Below, in pieces: positions 1 through 11,003 of a stretch of 64,000 nt of DNA. Source of the DNA: Cloeon dipterum (lineage: Eukaryota; Arthropoda; Insecta; Ephemeroptera; Baetidae); the NCBI RefSeq assembly GCF_949628265.1, contig NC_088788.1, positions 25,034,335 through 25,098,334 of the forward strand. The letters are read 5' to 3'. A program made the position numbers and the translations under genes. The first letter of the stretch is position 1. The number at the start of each line of letters is the position of its first letter. The notes beneath the pieces are model-generated. The model saw nothing but the letters and a program-made list of their open reading frames with translations. It did not search any database and was not told the DNA's origin.

Positions 1-30
1 ATTTATGCTTTGATCGAACTTGCGTGTTGA

Positions 31-3000
31 TTAAGTAGGTTGCACTTCAGTGCGTTGAAGAACAGCCATGATTAGTTGCGCTTCCAAAACCATTTTTTGC
101 ATGGCAAATTGTTGCTGTTCTTGCTCGTGTTGCTGTTGTTGCTGTCTGAAGAACATAGTTTTTTAATTGAAGAGATTTATGAAAGCAGGAAGATTAGGTT
201 AGTCATTATATTGATTAAATATATATGTATATAGCTTTTCTAAAATTGATTCAATATGATTTTGTGAGCTTATTTTGAGCTTTTCTAGTTAGCCGTAAAA
301 ATAGAAACTAGTACCAATAAGGGAGATGCAAAGTAATAATCAATAACTTAATAACGAAGTGAAAGTGGGCTAATTTTTAAATCGATTTTGAACTACACCT
401 CATGAGCCCTTTAAACACCTCGAAAGTGCACGGTCCATAGAGAAATCTAAAAGCTGGAGATATCATAGTCAATCACCAGTTTCCTCCTTGTTAATGGCGG
501 AACATTCCTCTACAGGAATATAACTCTAATAAGAACATATTAATACCTGAGATCTCAATTTTTAATGTGGTTTCAATGCTTAACTTTTTTCAAACAATAT
601 TTTTTTATAATTCGATAAATAATTACCAAAAACATCATACCTCCATTTGTCCACGTTCTGCTGCTGCTCCTGTTGCTGTGCGTGCGTCTTGAGGTGTGCG
701 CGCAGGTTGCACGCGAGTGCGAAGCGCTTGGCGCAGATGAGGCAGGCGTGCGGCCGGTCGCCGGTGTGGAGGAGCGCGTGGTTGCGCAGGTTGGTCAGCT
801 TGCTGAAGCCGCGGCCGCAGGCGGCACATCGGAAAGGCCAGGCGCCGCTGTGCACGTACTGGTGGCTGCGCAGGTCACCCGGCGTCGGGAACGACTTGAG
901 GCACAAGCGGCACTTGTGCGGCTTCTCCTTGGTGTGCGTCATGCGATGGTAATACAGGTTGGACGACGCCGTAAATCGCTTTCCGCAAACTGAACATGCG
1001 TGTGGCTTTTCGCCGCTGTGGATGCGACGGTGCGTATTCAGCGAGCTGGATGTGCTGAAGCGTTTGTGACACACGTCGCAGCCGTGAGGACGCTCACCTG
1101 AAAGTTCACGACAAAAATTGGCAATTTTTCATGTAATATAACTTTTTTGAGTGGGACGAGCTAGACCATGAATGTCTCTCTGGACACTCTGGGACAGAGT
1201 TGGTTTTAAAGTTTGAGTAAAATTCTGTATGTTTTTCCTAAGGGTTGGTTTGATAATAGCCGTTATATTAATTACCTCTGGGTGCATCTGATCGAATGTT
1301 ACGCTTTTTACATTTAAGGGTATGGTTTACAAGAAGGGCTAATAATTAGGACCTACACGTATCAGTTTCCAAATTTTAAAGAAATTAACAACGTCTTCAA
1401 GTGAACATCACATCAGCCTTTGCTTCAAATCTTTCAGAAGAAGGAAATTTTTCCAGAATCATGCAAGTTGGTCTTATGTTGACGGGACAAACTGTAATTG
1501 TGAAGAAGGTTGCCTTGGATGATTTGAACTCCTTAAATTCGGTGAATATGCAACTTTGGGGCACGAACGCTGCGCAGGTTGCATACCTCGATTAATTTTA
1601 CGCAGTTATAGCACAAAATAGTTTTAACACAGTAGATATATGTTCTAAAATGTTCCCTGGGCTTAAAATGCGAAGTAAAAATAAATAAAAACCTGTATGT
1701 GTTCTCATATGGCGTTTGAGTAAAGATGGCCGGTCAAATGTTTTCGCACAAACTTCGCAGGGAAGCATTGTGCGTCCGCTTTTTGCAGGCCGAAGTCGCA
1801 GATCCAGAGGAGCATCTGAGAAAAATTATTTGAGATTCAGATATTTATGTGGTTTCCCTTTCGCTAATTTAAATTTTGGGAATCATTGATAACAAAATAA
1901 ATAGAGGGCGATTTTATTCAAATTAATAAAGGTGGATATTATATAAAATACTTTAACCGCACCTTGCGGCATATCCAGCTGCTCAATTACAGCCAAAATG
2001 ACTTTCATATTATGAGTAGCTAAATTGAGTGTAGTCATTAAAATGAAAAATGCAGTAATTATTGTTGCATTATATTGCATGTGTTGCAAAAATCAAAAGG
2101 ATCATAATGACTATATTTTTAAAGTTTCAAACTAGTTTCTTGTAAATAAAATTTGCTTTGCAATTTTTTTCAATTCATGAAGTTTAAGTTATCGATAATC
2201 AATTTCTCCTAATAGCCAAGCCAGCGGGGTTCATAAATATAAATTAACAATACCCTTATCATTAGTGTACACAGCAAGATTTTAAAATATCACTCAACGT
2301 GATTATATTTTATTATCAATAAAATAAAATTAGGGGGCAGTCATCTAGCATCGTTTCCGTTAACTATTTTTCTTTTCCAGTTAAGAAACGAAAGAATCCT
2401 TGCATTTGGCAACTAATGCAGTCGGTCAAATATTGAGCGTGTATTTCAAACGCAGCATGCTGTTGTTAGTACCAAAAGCCATTGTCGAGCCGTGATAAAA
2501 GAAGCGTGTGTTTATGGAATAATAATAGGTGTATAGCTTTCAGCGGTTCATTATTTGATTGAAAGTTGCAAGTCATATCGGGAAAATTAACTGCTGTTTG
2601 TCACGGCGGCGGCGACTCGAACGAACACAATTTCGAAGTAGTCGTACCTTGGGGGGTGAAGAGCCAGCGGTGGTCGCTGGACAAACTGGAGCTGCCGACC
2701 ATTATATCCGGCCGCATGACCAGCGGCGATTTGTCAACCGTCCCACCGCTCATAGCACCGATTTGGGTCCTGCGGTGAGAAAATAGACGCGAGTAGCTAA
2801 ATGGTGAGAAGCCACTTTTATGATTAGATTATTCAATAGGAGAAAGCAATCACGCACGGTTTAAATTTGTTAATGGTTTGCCCCTGAATTGAAAGCCGCA
2901 GCTTAAAACAAAAGGATTTCAACAGTCGCAACTGCTAGGATATTTGTGTGCCAACATTTTTATTCAAATACAAGCGTTTACTGTTTTTATATTAACTTGA

Positions 3001-3398
3001 ACACTAAAATACGACAAACAATTACTGACTAGTTAATTTTTGGTCTAGTTTTCAACAAATTGTTTTGTTAAAGTTTAAAATTGGATAAATCACATGACTA
3101 CTTGTTTTAGTTTAACTGAAGGTTAAAATGATTAAATCTTGAAAAACTAGATTCCTGTAAATATCAATTTATATTTATATCAATAAATATTTGAAGAAAA
3201 AAAATTCTTAACAAAATGACAATTTTATAAACTATAAATTTATTTCTGCGTGAGCGAAATTCCAGAGCTTTTAAAATGGGTAGATCACACTCACCTGTCT
3301 TCTTGAAGTGTTTGGGAAATTAACTCCGACTGCACAGGTTCTTGGAGGTAAAACTCTTCTGAAGCTCTCGATGGCCTTTGGGCGGAGTTTGGGGCCAT
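31..3398 (-). CDS. Six-finger C2H2 zinc-finger protein (likely transcription factor)
   Basis: Five coding exons read on the minus strand: 3295-3398, 2648-2769, 1693-1815, 641-1097 and 31-145. All junctions are GT-AG with matching phases and the sum is 921 nt, 306 residues. The start at 3398 (MAPNSAQRP) is a choice; the frame stays open upstream, so a further 5' exon is possible. The C-terminal half holds six tandem C2H2 fingers, each with the CxxC...HxxxH ligands, the first split from the others by an intron inside the linker. Fingers 2 and 3 carry STSSSLNTHRRIH and TASSNLYYHRMTH. A Gln-rich tail follows (QQQQHEQEQQQ) and the protein ends LQRTEVQPT. The region before the fingers has APLDLRLRP. 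DNA binding in the nucleus is inferred from the finger array. I recall similar arrays in insect proteins but cannot give a reliable gene name. Confidence 0.85.
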
Positions 3399-4997
3399 TG
3401 TTGTTTGGCGTCTCCATGGAGATGCTGCGAGAGGCGGCCAATAAGGCCAACAGACACCCCACGCAGTGCGTCCGAAAATCGTCTTATTCGCAATCACAAA
3501 GAAGGAGTGATGTGGAGCAATGGAAATAAACGGTACACGAGCAATGCTCTCTTCTTACTTATAGCGAAAAATTTAAACCTTTTAATTTTCTAAATGCAAC
3601 ATACTGATTTATATTATGTTTCTTGTCGCAGACATTTAATTGAAAATGAAGCACTTTTAATAACTCGCGCCGAGAGATTGAATTGAAGTTATTTAATTAA
3701 AATATCAGTGGCAGATCTGATTATTAAAATTTTTGGCTTCCTCTAAATGATTTGACCAGTTCGAATTTAAATTAATTTTTTGACCAGCCCGTTGGCTCGC
3801 ACTGTAAAGGTTTTCTCAAAAGTGTTTCAAGGCAATTTAAAGATATTTGAGCATTTCTTGCTGCCCACACTCAGAGATGGCAATATAGTGGTTGGTTGAA
3901 GTGACTCTAAATGCTCAAACACAGCTCAACGGGCCCGAGGCGCACCGACACCGACTAGATAGATTTCCAGCGGATATTAGAAACAAATTTCTGGTGTTTC
4001 AATAAACTACTTAAAAGACCTTGGTGCGGGGAAGCGCAAATATGGCCACATGGGGCCCAAGCTCCTCTGCTGCAACTGGAGCCCCATGGACGCTCTGCGG
4101 TGTTTATGGAACTCAGGAATTGCTGAGCAGAGGTTAAAAAATTAATCAGTAATTCGACGAAAGGCTGCAAGTAAGGCAAACGCACATTTTAGCCCTACAA
4201 CAGCCAGTACGAATGAAATATTAAATAGAATTGTTACATCACTGTATAATGGAAAAACGGCAACGGGAAAATCAAGCGTATGGCAACTTGATGCCCATAG
4301 GCGAGTAACGAACTAACCACAATGCAAAATGCGCGGCTGAGGCGGCGGCGAATATACAAATGATATTAAGCAAATACTCAAGAAGCAGAAAATAGCTGCT
4401 GCACGTGCATGATCGCGCTTTGCGGGGAGTGCGCCACAATAGAAAACGATATATATCGAGAGAGGGACCCCCGAGGTGATGTTTGCTATCGAATCGAATG
4501 TTATCAAAGGAGCAAGGAAATGTGAATATCAGGTGCTAATGATGCTGCCGGCCACAATGGCAAATGGAAATATTAAAAATGGATCCGTGGCCCCCGACCG
4601 GGCGCCGATCGCCCGCTGCTCGCGCGCTAAATGCTGATTCACGTGCGATCAATCATGCGAGCCGCCGCGGCTGTCACCGCCGCCTCCCAGATTACACCGC
4701 ACTGTTATGAGTCTCTACCCTGAATTAACAGCCCCTGACGCGGATATCGACGCAATTTCCGACTGACTCTCTATATAACAAAAGTGCACTCTCGGATGTG
4801 GTGTGCGGTGGATTTGTGTGAGAGAAGCACCTGCTCGCCGCCGAGACGAATTGTCAAAAGCGTGCGACTCATTGCCCGTGCCGCGATGCTGGGGGTGAGG
4901 AATTAGTCAAGAGGGAAATTTTACGCGTTTATTGCAACGGGCGTGAGAATGGTGAGTTTACTGACCATTAAAGACCACGGGTGATTCAAATGCCATA
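3399..4997. other. Upstream region of the zinc-finger gene; no convincing gene
   Basis: No coding exon could be supported here beyond the possible 5' extension of the zinc-finger gene. The part from about 4550 to 4900 is clearly more GC-rich than its surroundings and contains a plus-strand TATA box followed by a tiny ATG-bearing exon candidate (separate entry). The open frames at 3955-4185 and 4313-4507 have no recognisable domain or splice context. Confidence 0.5.
4773..4900 (+). promoter_or_regulatory. Candidate TATA promoter with mini first exon
   Basis: TATATAA lies at 4773-4779 on the plus strand. About 105 bp further on, ATG CTG GGG (4886-4894) is followed directly by a consensus splice donor, GTGAGG. 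This is the layout of a TATA-driven gene whose first exon carries only a few codons. No plus-strand partner exon was found nearby, so the transcript could be non-coding, reach far downstream, or not exist. The pairing is inferred from motif spacing only. Confidence 0.3.
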
Positions 4998-5690
4998 TTA
5001 CGCCACTTTTATTATGTTTTGACAGCACTTAAAAGTTATGGCATATATTTGTTTACGTAATTCAGGAAAAAAATCATCTTTTTCCTGGGGAAGAAAAGCT
5101 GGTGGGATGTTGAATCCGCCGTAAGTGGCGAATTGAGCTTTTGAAGTAATTAACATCAAGCCTGGAATTTTGTTAACCCTCTGATGAGGTTTCAAATTAG
5201 ATAAAACGGCTTTGAAAACATCAAATGGGTATTCGCGGGCCCACAAAACGTCCCATTCGCTGTGAACGTTCTCTGTCACTACATATCCAAGTCGATCAAA
5301 TACTCTACGCAGTACAGACAGGTGATTTATGTCGGCCTATATTGAACAAATTTATCTCTTAAATTTCAGATGGATTTCTGTAGTAAGCCATAATTACTTT
5401 TGGACTCCACATGAGGACAACTGGTTTAACGTTGATAGAGTTCTTCATGGTAAGTTTTGCATTTTTTTTGATAAAAAATTATTAATTTTTTTTCCTTAAA
5501 TTTTTCTCTCTTTAGGTGTGCTCACTGTTGCAAGTAAAAAATAAACAAGAGCGACAGAAACGGCAATTACGCAGAATACTGATGTCCGACGCAATAGTCC
5601 ATTCTTCCCAGAATTTCTTATTGCCCTAAATATGCTAAGATCAATTGATAATATTTTACTTCCAAGAGAATAATATTGGAAATCAACTCA
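4998..5690 (-). CDS. N-terminal-only TTLL-like paralogue (truncated gene)
   Basis: Three exon-like blocks on the minus strand resemble the start of the TTLL gene at 16012-18105. The first (about 5540-5690) encodes a hydrophobic anchor (VFCVIAVSVALVYFLLATV) but has no clear ATG. The second ends at 5398 in VVLMWSPK followed by a GTAATT donor. The third (up to 5336) carries EWDVLWAREYPF and NLKPHQRVNKIPG. The intron at 5337-5397 sits at the same place and phase as in the full-length gene. Over about 81 aligned residues I count 45 identities. The frame then runs past the point where the full-length gene splices, where the copy appears shifted by one base, and stops at 4998. The ATP-grasp part of a tubulin ligase is absent, so ligase activity is not expected. 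It may be a decaying duplicate or a short membrane protein retained for another role. Confidence 0.6.
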
Positions 5691-6567
5691 AGAGTCAAAG
5701 AAAATAATCCATAATGTATATTAATATCTTGACATATTTGAAATAATGAAAATGGAATATTTACCTCATTTTTTGACTCAGTCTCAATTTTCAATGATCT
5801 GAGCTTTTTTTAAAGTGAAATTTGCAGACAGGAAAATTTAACTTAGGATGGGTTAGCTAATAGTAAAAATTCTACGAGGAAAAATCCAATAGCACTTTCT
5901 CGAACTGAGCAGCAGTTGTTTCGGCCTTGCAGGCCTCATCAGCAGTTCCCTTTACCTCCAAAAATAACTGCAGTATTAGCTGCAGAGAATTCATAATTGA
6001 AGGTTGATCTTTTTGCTGTGAACTATGTGAGAGTGATTGAGAGCTTAAATTCTTAATTGCACTTTAAAATTATTCAAAAGTTTAGGTGCAATAATTTACT
6101 GGATATAAGAAAAATACAACCAGTAAGAATAATTGCAATCTTGCAAATTTATTGCTTCAAATGTGTCAAAAATAATACATACCATGAGATCTTACACATT
6201 AGTTTCTAAATTAAATTCCACGTTTGAGCATGTGTTGCTAAATTAGAACAAAACTATAATAACATTGTTTTAAGCCTCATTAATCAGCTTTCCATCAAAT
6301 TGATAGTAAATAAAATTATCCTTTCAAGACATCCTCGAAAGCATTTAATTAAGTATCAACAAAGACATATGAATTAATGCCTACAAACAAATTGACCTCA
6401 TGAAAATAAATGTGTTCTGATTGCATTAAACACTTAGACTCTAGTGAGCAGTGAATTTACCATACACAACATCCTTGAATTAATTGAAGTATCGGAAGTA
6501 TCATAAAATTAGTTCACTTACTTTCAGAAAGACATTACTGTCAGCCACTTATCACAACTTGGCACAT
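5691..6567. other. Intergenic stretch carrying a hammerhead-bearing repeat-like segment
   Basis: No protein-coding exon is supported. The stretch contains the hammerhead-like motif at 5902-5948 (separate entry), flanked by AT-rich sequence. I saw no second copy of the flanking sequence in this window, so its repeat nature is unproven. Confidence 0.5.
5902..5948 (-). ncRNA. Type I hammerhead ribozyme-like motif
   Basis: Read on the minus strand the order is GAACTG (stem I), CTGATGA (core), GGCC-TGCAA-GGCC (stem II hairpin), GAAA (core), a very short stem III (CA/TG with loop ACTGC), then CAGTTC closing stem I. Stem I pairs six of six and stem II four of four. Both invariant core strings are intact and in the type I circular order. 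The base before the expected cleavage position is C rather than the U of the usual NUH rule, so self-cleavage is doubtful. Minimal type I hammerheads with weak stem III are known from Penelope-like elements, SINE-like repeats and retrozymes of animals. The host repeat is therefore probably a small non-autonomous retroelement, which is inference. Confidence 0.7.
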
Positions 6568-9500
6568 CTAGTAATCATACTCGTCTGGACCCAAAACAGG
6601 TTGGACAATTTGCTCTTGAGATTGCTGGCTTTGTTGGTTGTGGAGCTGTTGGTAGTGCCTGATGAGGTGAGCATAAGGTGGATCCTCAGACCAATGGACG
6701 AACAGAGTAAGGCTTTGGTTGACCATAGCAAGTCTTAGAATGGTGATAACCTAAAGAATGAGTTAATTCAATAAGAAAAGTGAGCAACATGGTGCATAAT
6801 ACATGTAAACTGAAACTACAGAAAGACATGAAATTAATGACAATAAGTTCATACTTGTTGTTGTTTCTATAAAGTGTACGAGAATTAATACACTGTAATT
6901 AATTTTTATACTTTACTAGGCCATGTTGAATAATATGACACAAATTAGACCCATTTAAAACTGCAAATATTTTAGTTGATTCTAAGTTTTCGTGGTATTA
7001 ACAGAATTTTAAAAAATGAGTTGTGCGAAGGAATTAATATAGGAAAATTATATTTTTAGTTTAATAAAGATTAATTTTTGAATTGCAGAGGGCAACGCAA
7101 CACATATAATGCTGGCAACATAAAATTTACAAAATAGATAATAATATGCTTCTGATTTTTTTTTACCTTGAATGTGGCCATTTTATCGTTGGGCAAGGAA
7201 AATCCTTGAATGGCTAGCCGCTGAATGCCAAGCGCGCTGGTCATCTTGGCCAGGTCTTTGGCAGCCTTGTGCAGAGCCTGATAGTTAATCATTTCCTTAG
7301 GATCGTCTCGCACCACCAACGCGTTGATTTGGCCCGCAAAGAGGGGCACGTTGGTGCCCAACAGCCGCTCCTTCAGCATGAACTCATTCCAGAACTTGAA
7401 GGTCGCGTTCAGCATGGCGGCACTATCTTCCGGAGGACACGACTTGCTAGAGGCCAAAAAGATGCGCACAATCGGCGGCCTTGCGTCCAGTATGTTGCTG
7501 GTGAGAACGTGCTGCACATACAGGGTGCGCATAGAATTGGGCTCCTGTGGAGCAGGCAGCCAGCATTCAGCATTGGGTCGCTTAGCGGGGGGAGGGGTGG
7601 ACAAGTTTGGCGGGAATGGAGCCGGACGCTTCAGAGGAGGCAATTGGGGCCAGCAGACTGCTGGAATCGGCTGCAACAGCGAACGGGCTTATGTGACAAG
7701 TTTTGATCAATTGCCAACTCTACAAAAATAAATAATTTGTTTAAATAGAGTAGATATTAAAGACAAAAAACAATCCAATGAAAGAATTTAATTCGTTTCA
7801 AGTTTCAATTCTTATATTTGGTTTAAATTTTTATGGTAATGTAAGTCAAGAAATGTTTTCATTGTTTTTGACAAAAAAATTTAAATTTGAGCGTCAAGGG
7901 TATATCGACCTCGGCTGCTGCGATTTTACAGAGTACTGGATGAGAGAGTGACCTGCAAATTGTTATAACAGATCACTATGTCTGGTTTTCTTCTTATTCT
8001 ATGGAATCAAATTGATAAAAAATGGTTGGTCAAGATTTAGACACGCGTTTTCATGTACCTGAATAGTAATTTCTTTCCCATCGTTAGAAAAAAATTATAT
8101 GACATGGGAAAATGGAAAATCCAACCACCCCAAAATTGCGGCATACGTTGTTGCATTTATCTTTGCTTCCCAAAGCAATGATAATTAAATTGTCACAATT
8201 TGCCAGCCAAGTCCTCACTGTCCAGCGTCTTTTTTAACGCAGAAGCAATGACAGATTCCAGAAATTCAGCGCTCATATTTACATGTTATATTTTTCAGCT
8301 CAACATTTGAAATAACTTGTTTTGAACATTTATTTTAGTATTTTTTTGGTTTCTTTATGATATGCAAGCCAATAGTTAGTTGATTTCCAATGAGCAATAA
8401 TTGATAAGGAATGTGTGGAACAAAAAATCAAAAGAAGCTTACATCTGACTGCATTTGATACACAGTGATTCTGATCCCAGTGTTGGCAAAGGTTGTCTGG
8501 ATTGCATTGGCCACGTCTGGCCAATGCATGTGGTCCTTGCCGCATCCAATCTTTGGCATGGCAATATCCTGCACCCCGTACAGCATAGCGTGTTCCCTCA
8601 TTGCGGCCAAGCATTGCCATATCCGGAAGAGGCCCTCAGGTTTGCTCATGTATAGCTCTTTTGTCACCAGGTAGTAGATGAATCGGTTTCCGTTTTTCAG
8701 CACTGCGACCTCTCCGCTGGTTTTGCGTTGGTTGAGCAGTTCAGCCACATGTCCAAAGCGCCTGCGAAAGGGCACAGCGATGCCAGAACTCATGCGAAAG
8801 TCCTCCGAGACGCAATGAGCCAACGAGCAGGTTGCGGAAAACAAGTCTCCATCCACAACCGTAATCACGCTTGATTCCTTTTCTTTGGCTAGAAAAAAAA
8901 TTAATTAGAAACGTTTTATTTAGATAAACAAATTGACTTGAAAATAATTTCCCAATTTAATTGTTCAGTGACATCTTCTAAATAAAAAATATAGACCGAA
9001 AAATCAGTGATTCACACTTATGATGTGAATAGAAATTTGCAATTTAGAGTTATGAAAAATACATTGAAATATCTACCTTCAGAATATTTTTTGTTTTGAT
9101 GTTCCCAGAAGTTAAAGACCCTTCTATAGTCTTGCATGACTTCTTGGTCGAGCACAACCTTTTCACCTCTTTGCTGGCTTGGATACCTCATTCCTGCAGA
9201 CTCGGCGAGATATTGTTGAGCATAGCTTCTTTGATGGTCTTGCAAATTTACTTCAACTTTCTCTTCTAGTGGTTGCTCTGGTGGAGGTTCTATGCTGGCT
9301 ATCAATTCCAAATATTGGCTGTGCAATACATCCACCACATTTTTAGCATCCACAGGATGGGGTGCCAGTGGCTCCACCTGTATCATTTGCAGTTCTCCTG
9401 AGGTAGCTGCTGGCTTTGCTTTTTCTTTAGACTCCGTAGTCAGTGGCTCCCCCTGTATCATCTGCAGCTCTCCAGAGCTAACTGCTGGCTTTGCTTTTTC

Positions 9501-11003
9501 TTCAGGCTCCATGACTTTTCTTGTCTCGACTATTATAGTTGCCTCTGTAGAATCAATACTTTTCTTCTTTCCCTCAGAACGCCTTCCTGAGTTTTCATTT
9601 TCCCTTGTTGGCTTTGGTGTGTCAGCTTTGACATCTCGCTCCTCAGGTTGTGTCTGGGCTGCTTCCCCAGTAGCATCCACACAGCCTGCAGAAATGGGTT
9701 TGGCAACTTTCTCTTGCAAACTGTCAGCATCCCTTTTGGGTTCAGCCTTCTCTGTTAAATGATCTGTTTGGCCTTTAGACTTTTCAAGAACTCTTGATGA
9801 CCTTCTTCTGGTGCTCCTCTTTGAGCTGGATTTTGCATCAGCCCTGTCATCTTTGTCAGCTGATTTTGGTGACTTCTTTGCCTCCTTTTTCGTGTCTGTT
9901 GCCTTGCTCTCCTTTGAACGCGTTTCTGTCGGCGGCTTCCCATCATGCTTCTTATCCTTCTTTTGCTCTGATTCACTCTTTTGAGACTCGCCTTTAGATG
10001 AACTGGAAGCTTGTGGAAGAGGTGGGTTAGTTTTCTGCCTGTAGCCTGGAGCCTTGTAGAATCTCTCTTCAGAGTTAATTTTTTTATCTCTGTCCCTCAA
10101 GCCAGGCGAAAAAGCTGCATTCATTTCTGCAAGAGCCAAATAAAAATAAAAATTAATGGTTAAAACAAAGTCATATTATTATACACATATGAAAAGGAAC
10201 ACAATCATTTTTTTGTGTTTTGTGAAAAACTAAACCGTTGTCGCAAACGCAAAATCTTCATTAGTCCATGATGCGGGTTTAATCTGAACAACAAAATTAA
10301 ATTTAGCATGCTCAGGGACTAATGGTATAACATAATAATAATTATACACTTGACAAGCAAAGATTACAAAAAATGGTGCTATCAATGACTGTTATATGTA
10401 TGATTTTGTGTACACACATACGTTTAAGATTTTCTAGTCGGTCCATGCGTAACAGTCCGCAGATTTTTAAGAACAGTTTTACTACTCTCAGCATCATTAA
10501 TATGATCACGATTACTGCCGCCGCAGTGTATGATGTATCAACGTGCATGATGAATGCAAATTAGGCTAATTTAGAATGAAAGGTTGAAAGTTTGGAAACA
10601 TAAATAAAAGAATATCATACATATAATATAAAAGAATACACATAACACAAAATGCTTTGTGCTAATAAGAGTTAAAACAAAATGCTTTTAGAGATTATTA
10701 CTATCTGCTAATACGTAAACGTTATTTAACTGATAAGCTCTTTAAGTTCAACTAACCTAATGACGCAGGGGATGATGTTTGTCCATTATCTGCATTTCGT
10801 ACAGTATCTCCTTCCATCCGAGTGATTTCGATATGGGCCGCCTCGCGCAGACGGTTCAAAGCAAGCGCAGCCTCTAAAACATGCAAGGCTGTAACATCAA
10901 AATCGGCCGACACGTCGCACACATCATGCAATTTCTCCGGTTTTTCCCCGCCATCATAATTGTTGGTAATGTTTTGATAAAAAAACGATGGCCCTTTCTC
11001 CAT
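6568..11003 (-). CDS. Large protein with embedded TARG1/OARD1-type macrodomain
   Basis: Five exons, minus strand: 10757-11003, 9077-10126, 8443-8888, 7167-7670 and 6568-6750. They total 2430 nt, 809 residues, with every phase matching. Residues 1 to about 430 are mostly charged and low-complexity (Lys/Glu/Ser rich) with a duplicated block SGELQMIQ. Residues about 441-581 form a macrodomain close to human OARD1/TARG1, which removes ADP-ribose from acidic residues and deacylates O-acyl-ADP-ribose: note DGDLFSATCSLAHCVSEDFR, SGIAVPFRRRFG, SGEVAVLKNG and MPKIGCGKDHMHW. The Lys after YYLVT and the Asp after GCGK match the catalytic Lys and Asp of TARG1, so an active hydrolase is likely. Residues 582-809 open with a proline-rich stretch and continue into a folded-looking region (FKFWNEFMLKERLLG, TLFVHWSEDPPYAHL) that I do not recognise, then a Gln-rich tail ending PDEYDY. 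Human TARG1 is only about 152 residues, so this architecture is unusual. Confidence 0.85.
9370..9520 (-). repeat. Internal coding duplication in the macrodomain gene
   Basis: Two near-identical coding blocks lie side by side: KAKPAVSSGELQMIQGEPL and KAKPAATSGELQMIQVEPL. They fall in the disordered N-terminal half of the macrodomain protein. The similarity is evident at DNA level too (repeated gctggctttgctttttctt), which suggests a fairly recent tandem duplication. It is probably a duplicated short linear motif. Confidence 0.75.

Noticed and set aside
7269-7731. Plus-strand open frames opposite the macrodomain gene's fourth exon
   Set aside because: Antisense shadows; no domain, and the minus-strand frame joins neighbouring exons in phase.
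9292-9762. 156-codon plus-strand frame
   Set aside because: Antisense of the Lys/Glu/Ser-rich disordered region; Ser/Phe-rich product typical of such shadows.
10342-10548. Minus-strand frame with a hydrophobic stretch between macrodomain gene exons 1 and 2
   Set aside because: Exons 1 and 2 join perfectly in phase without it, and no good splice sites flank it.
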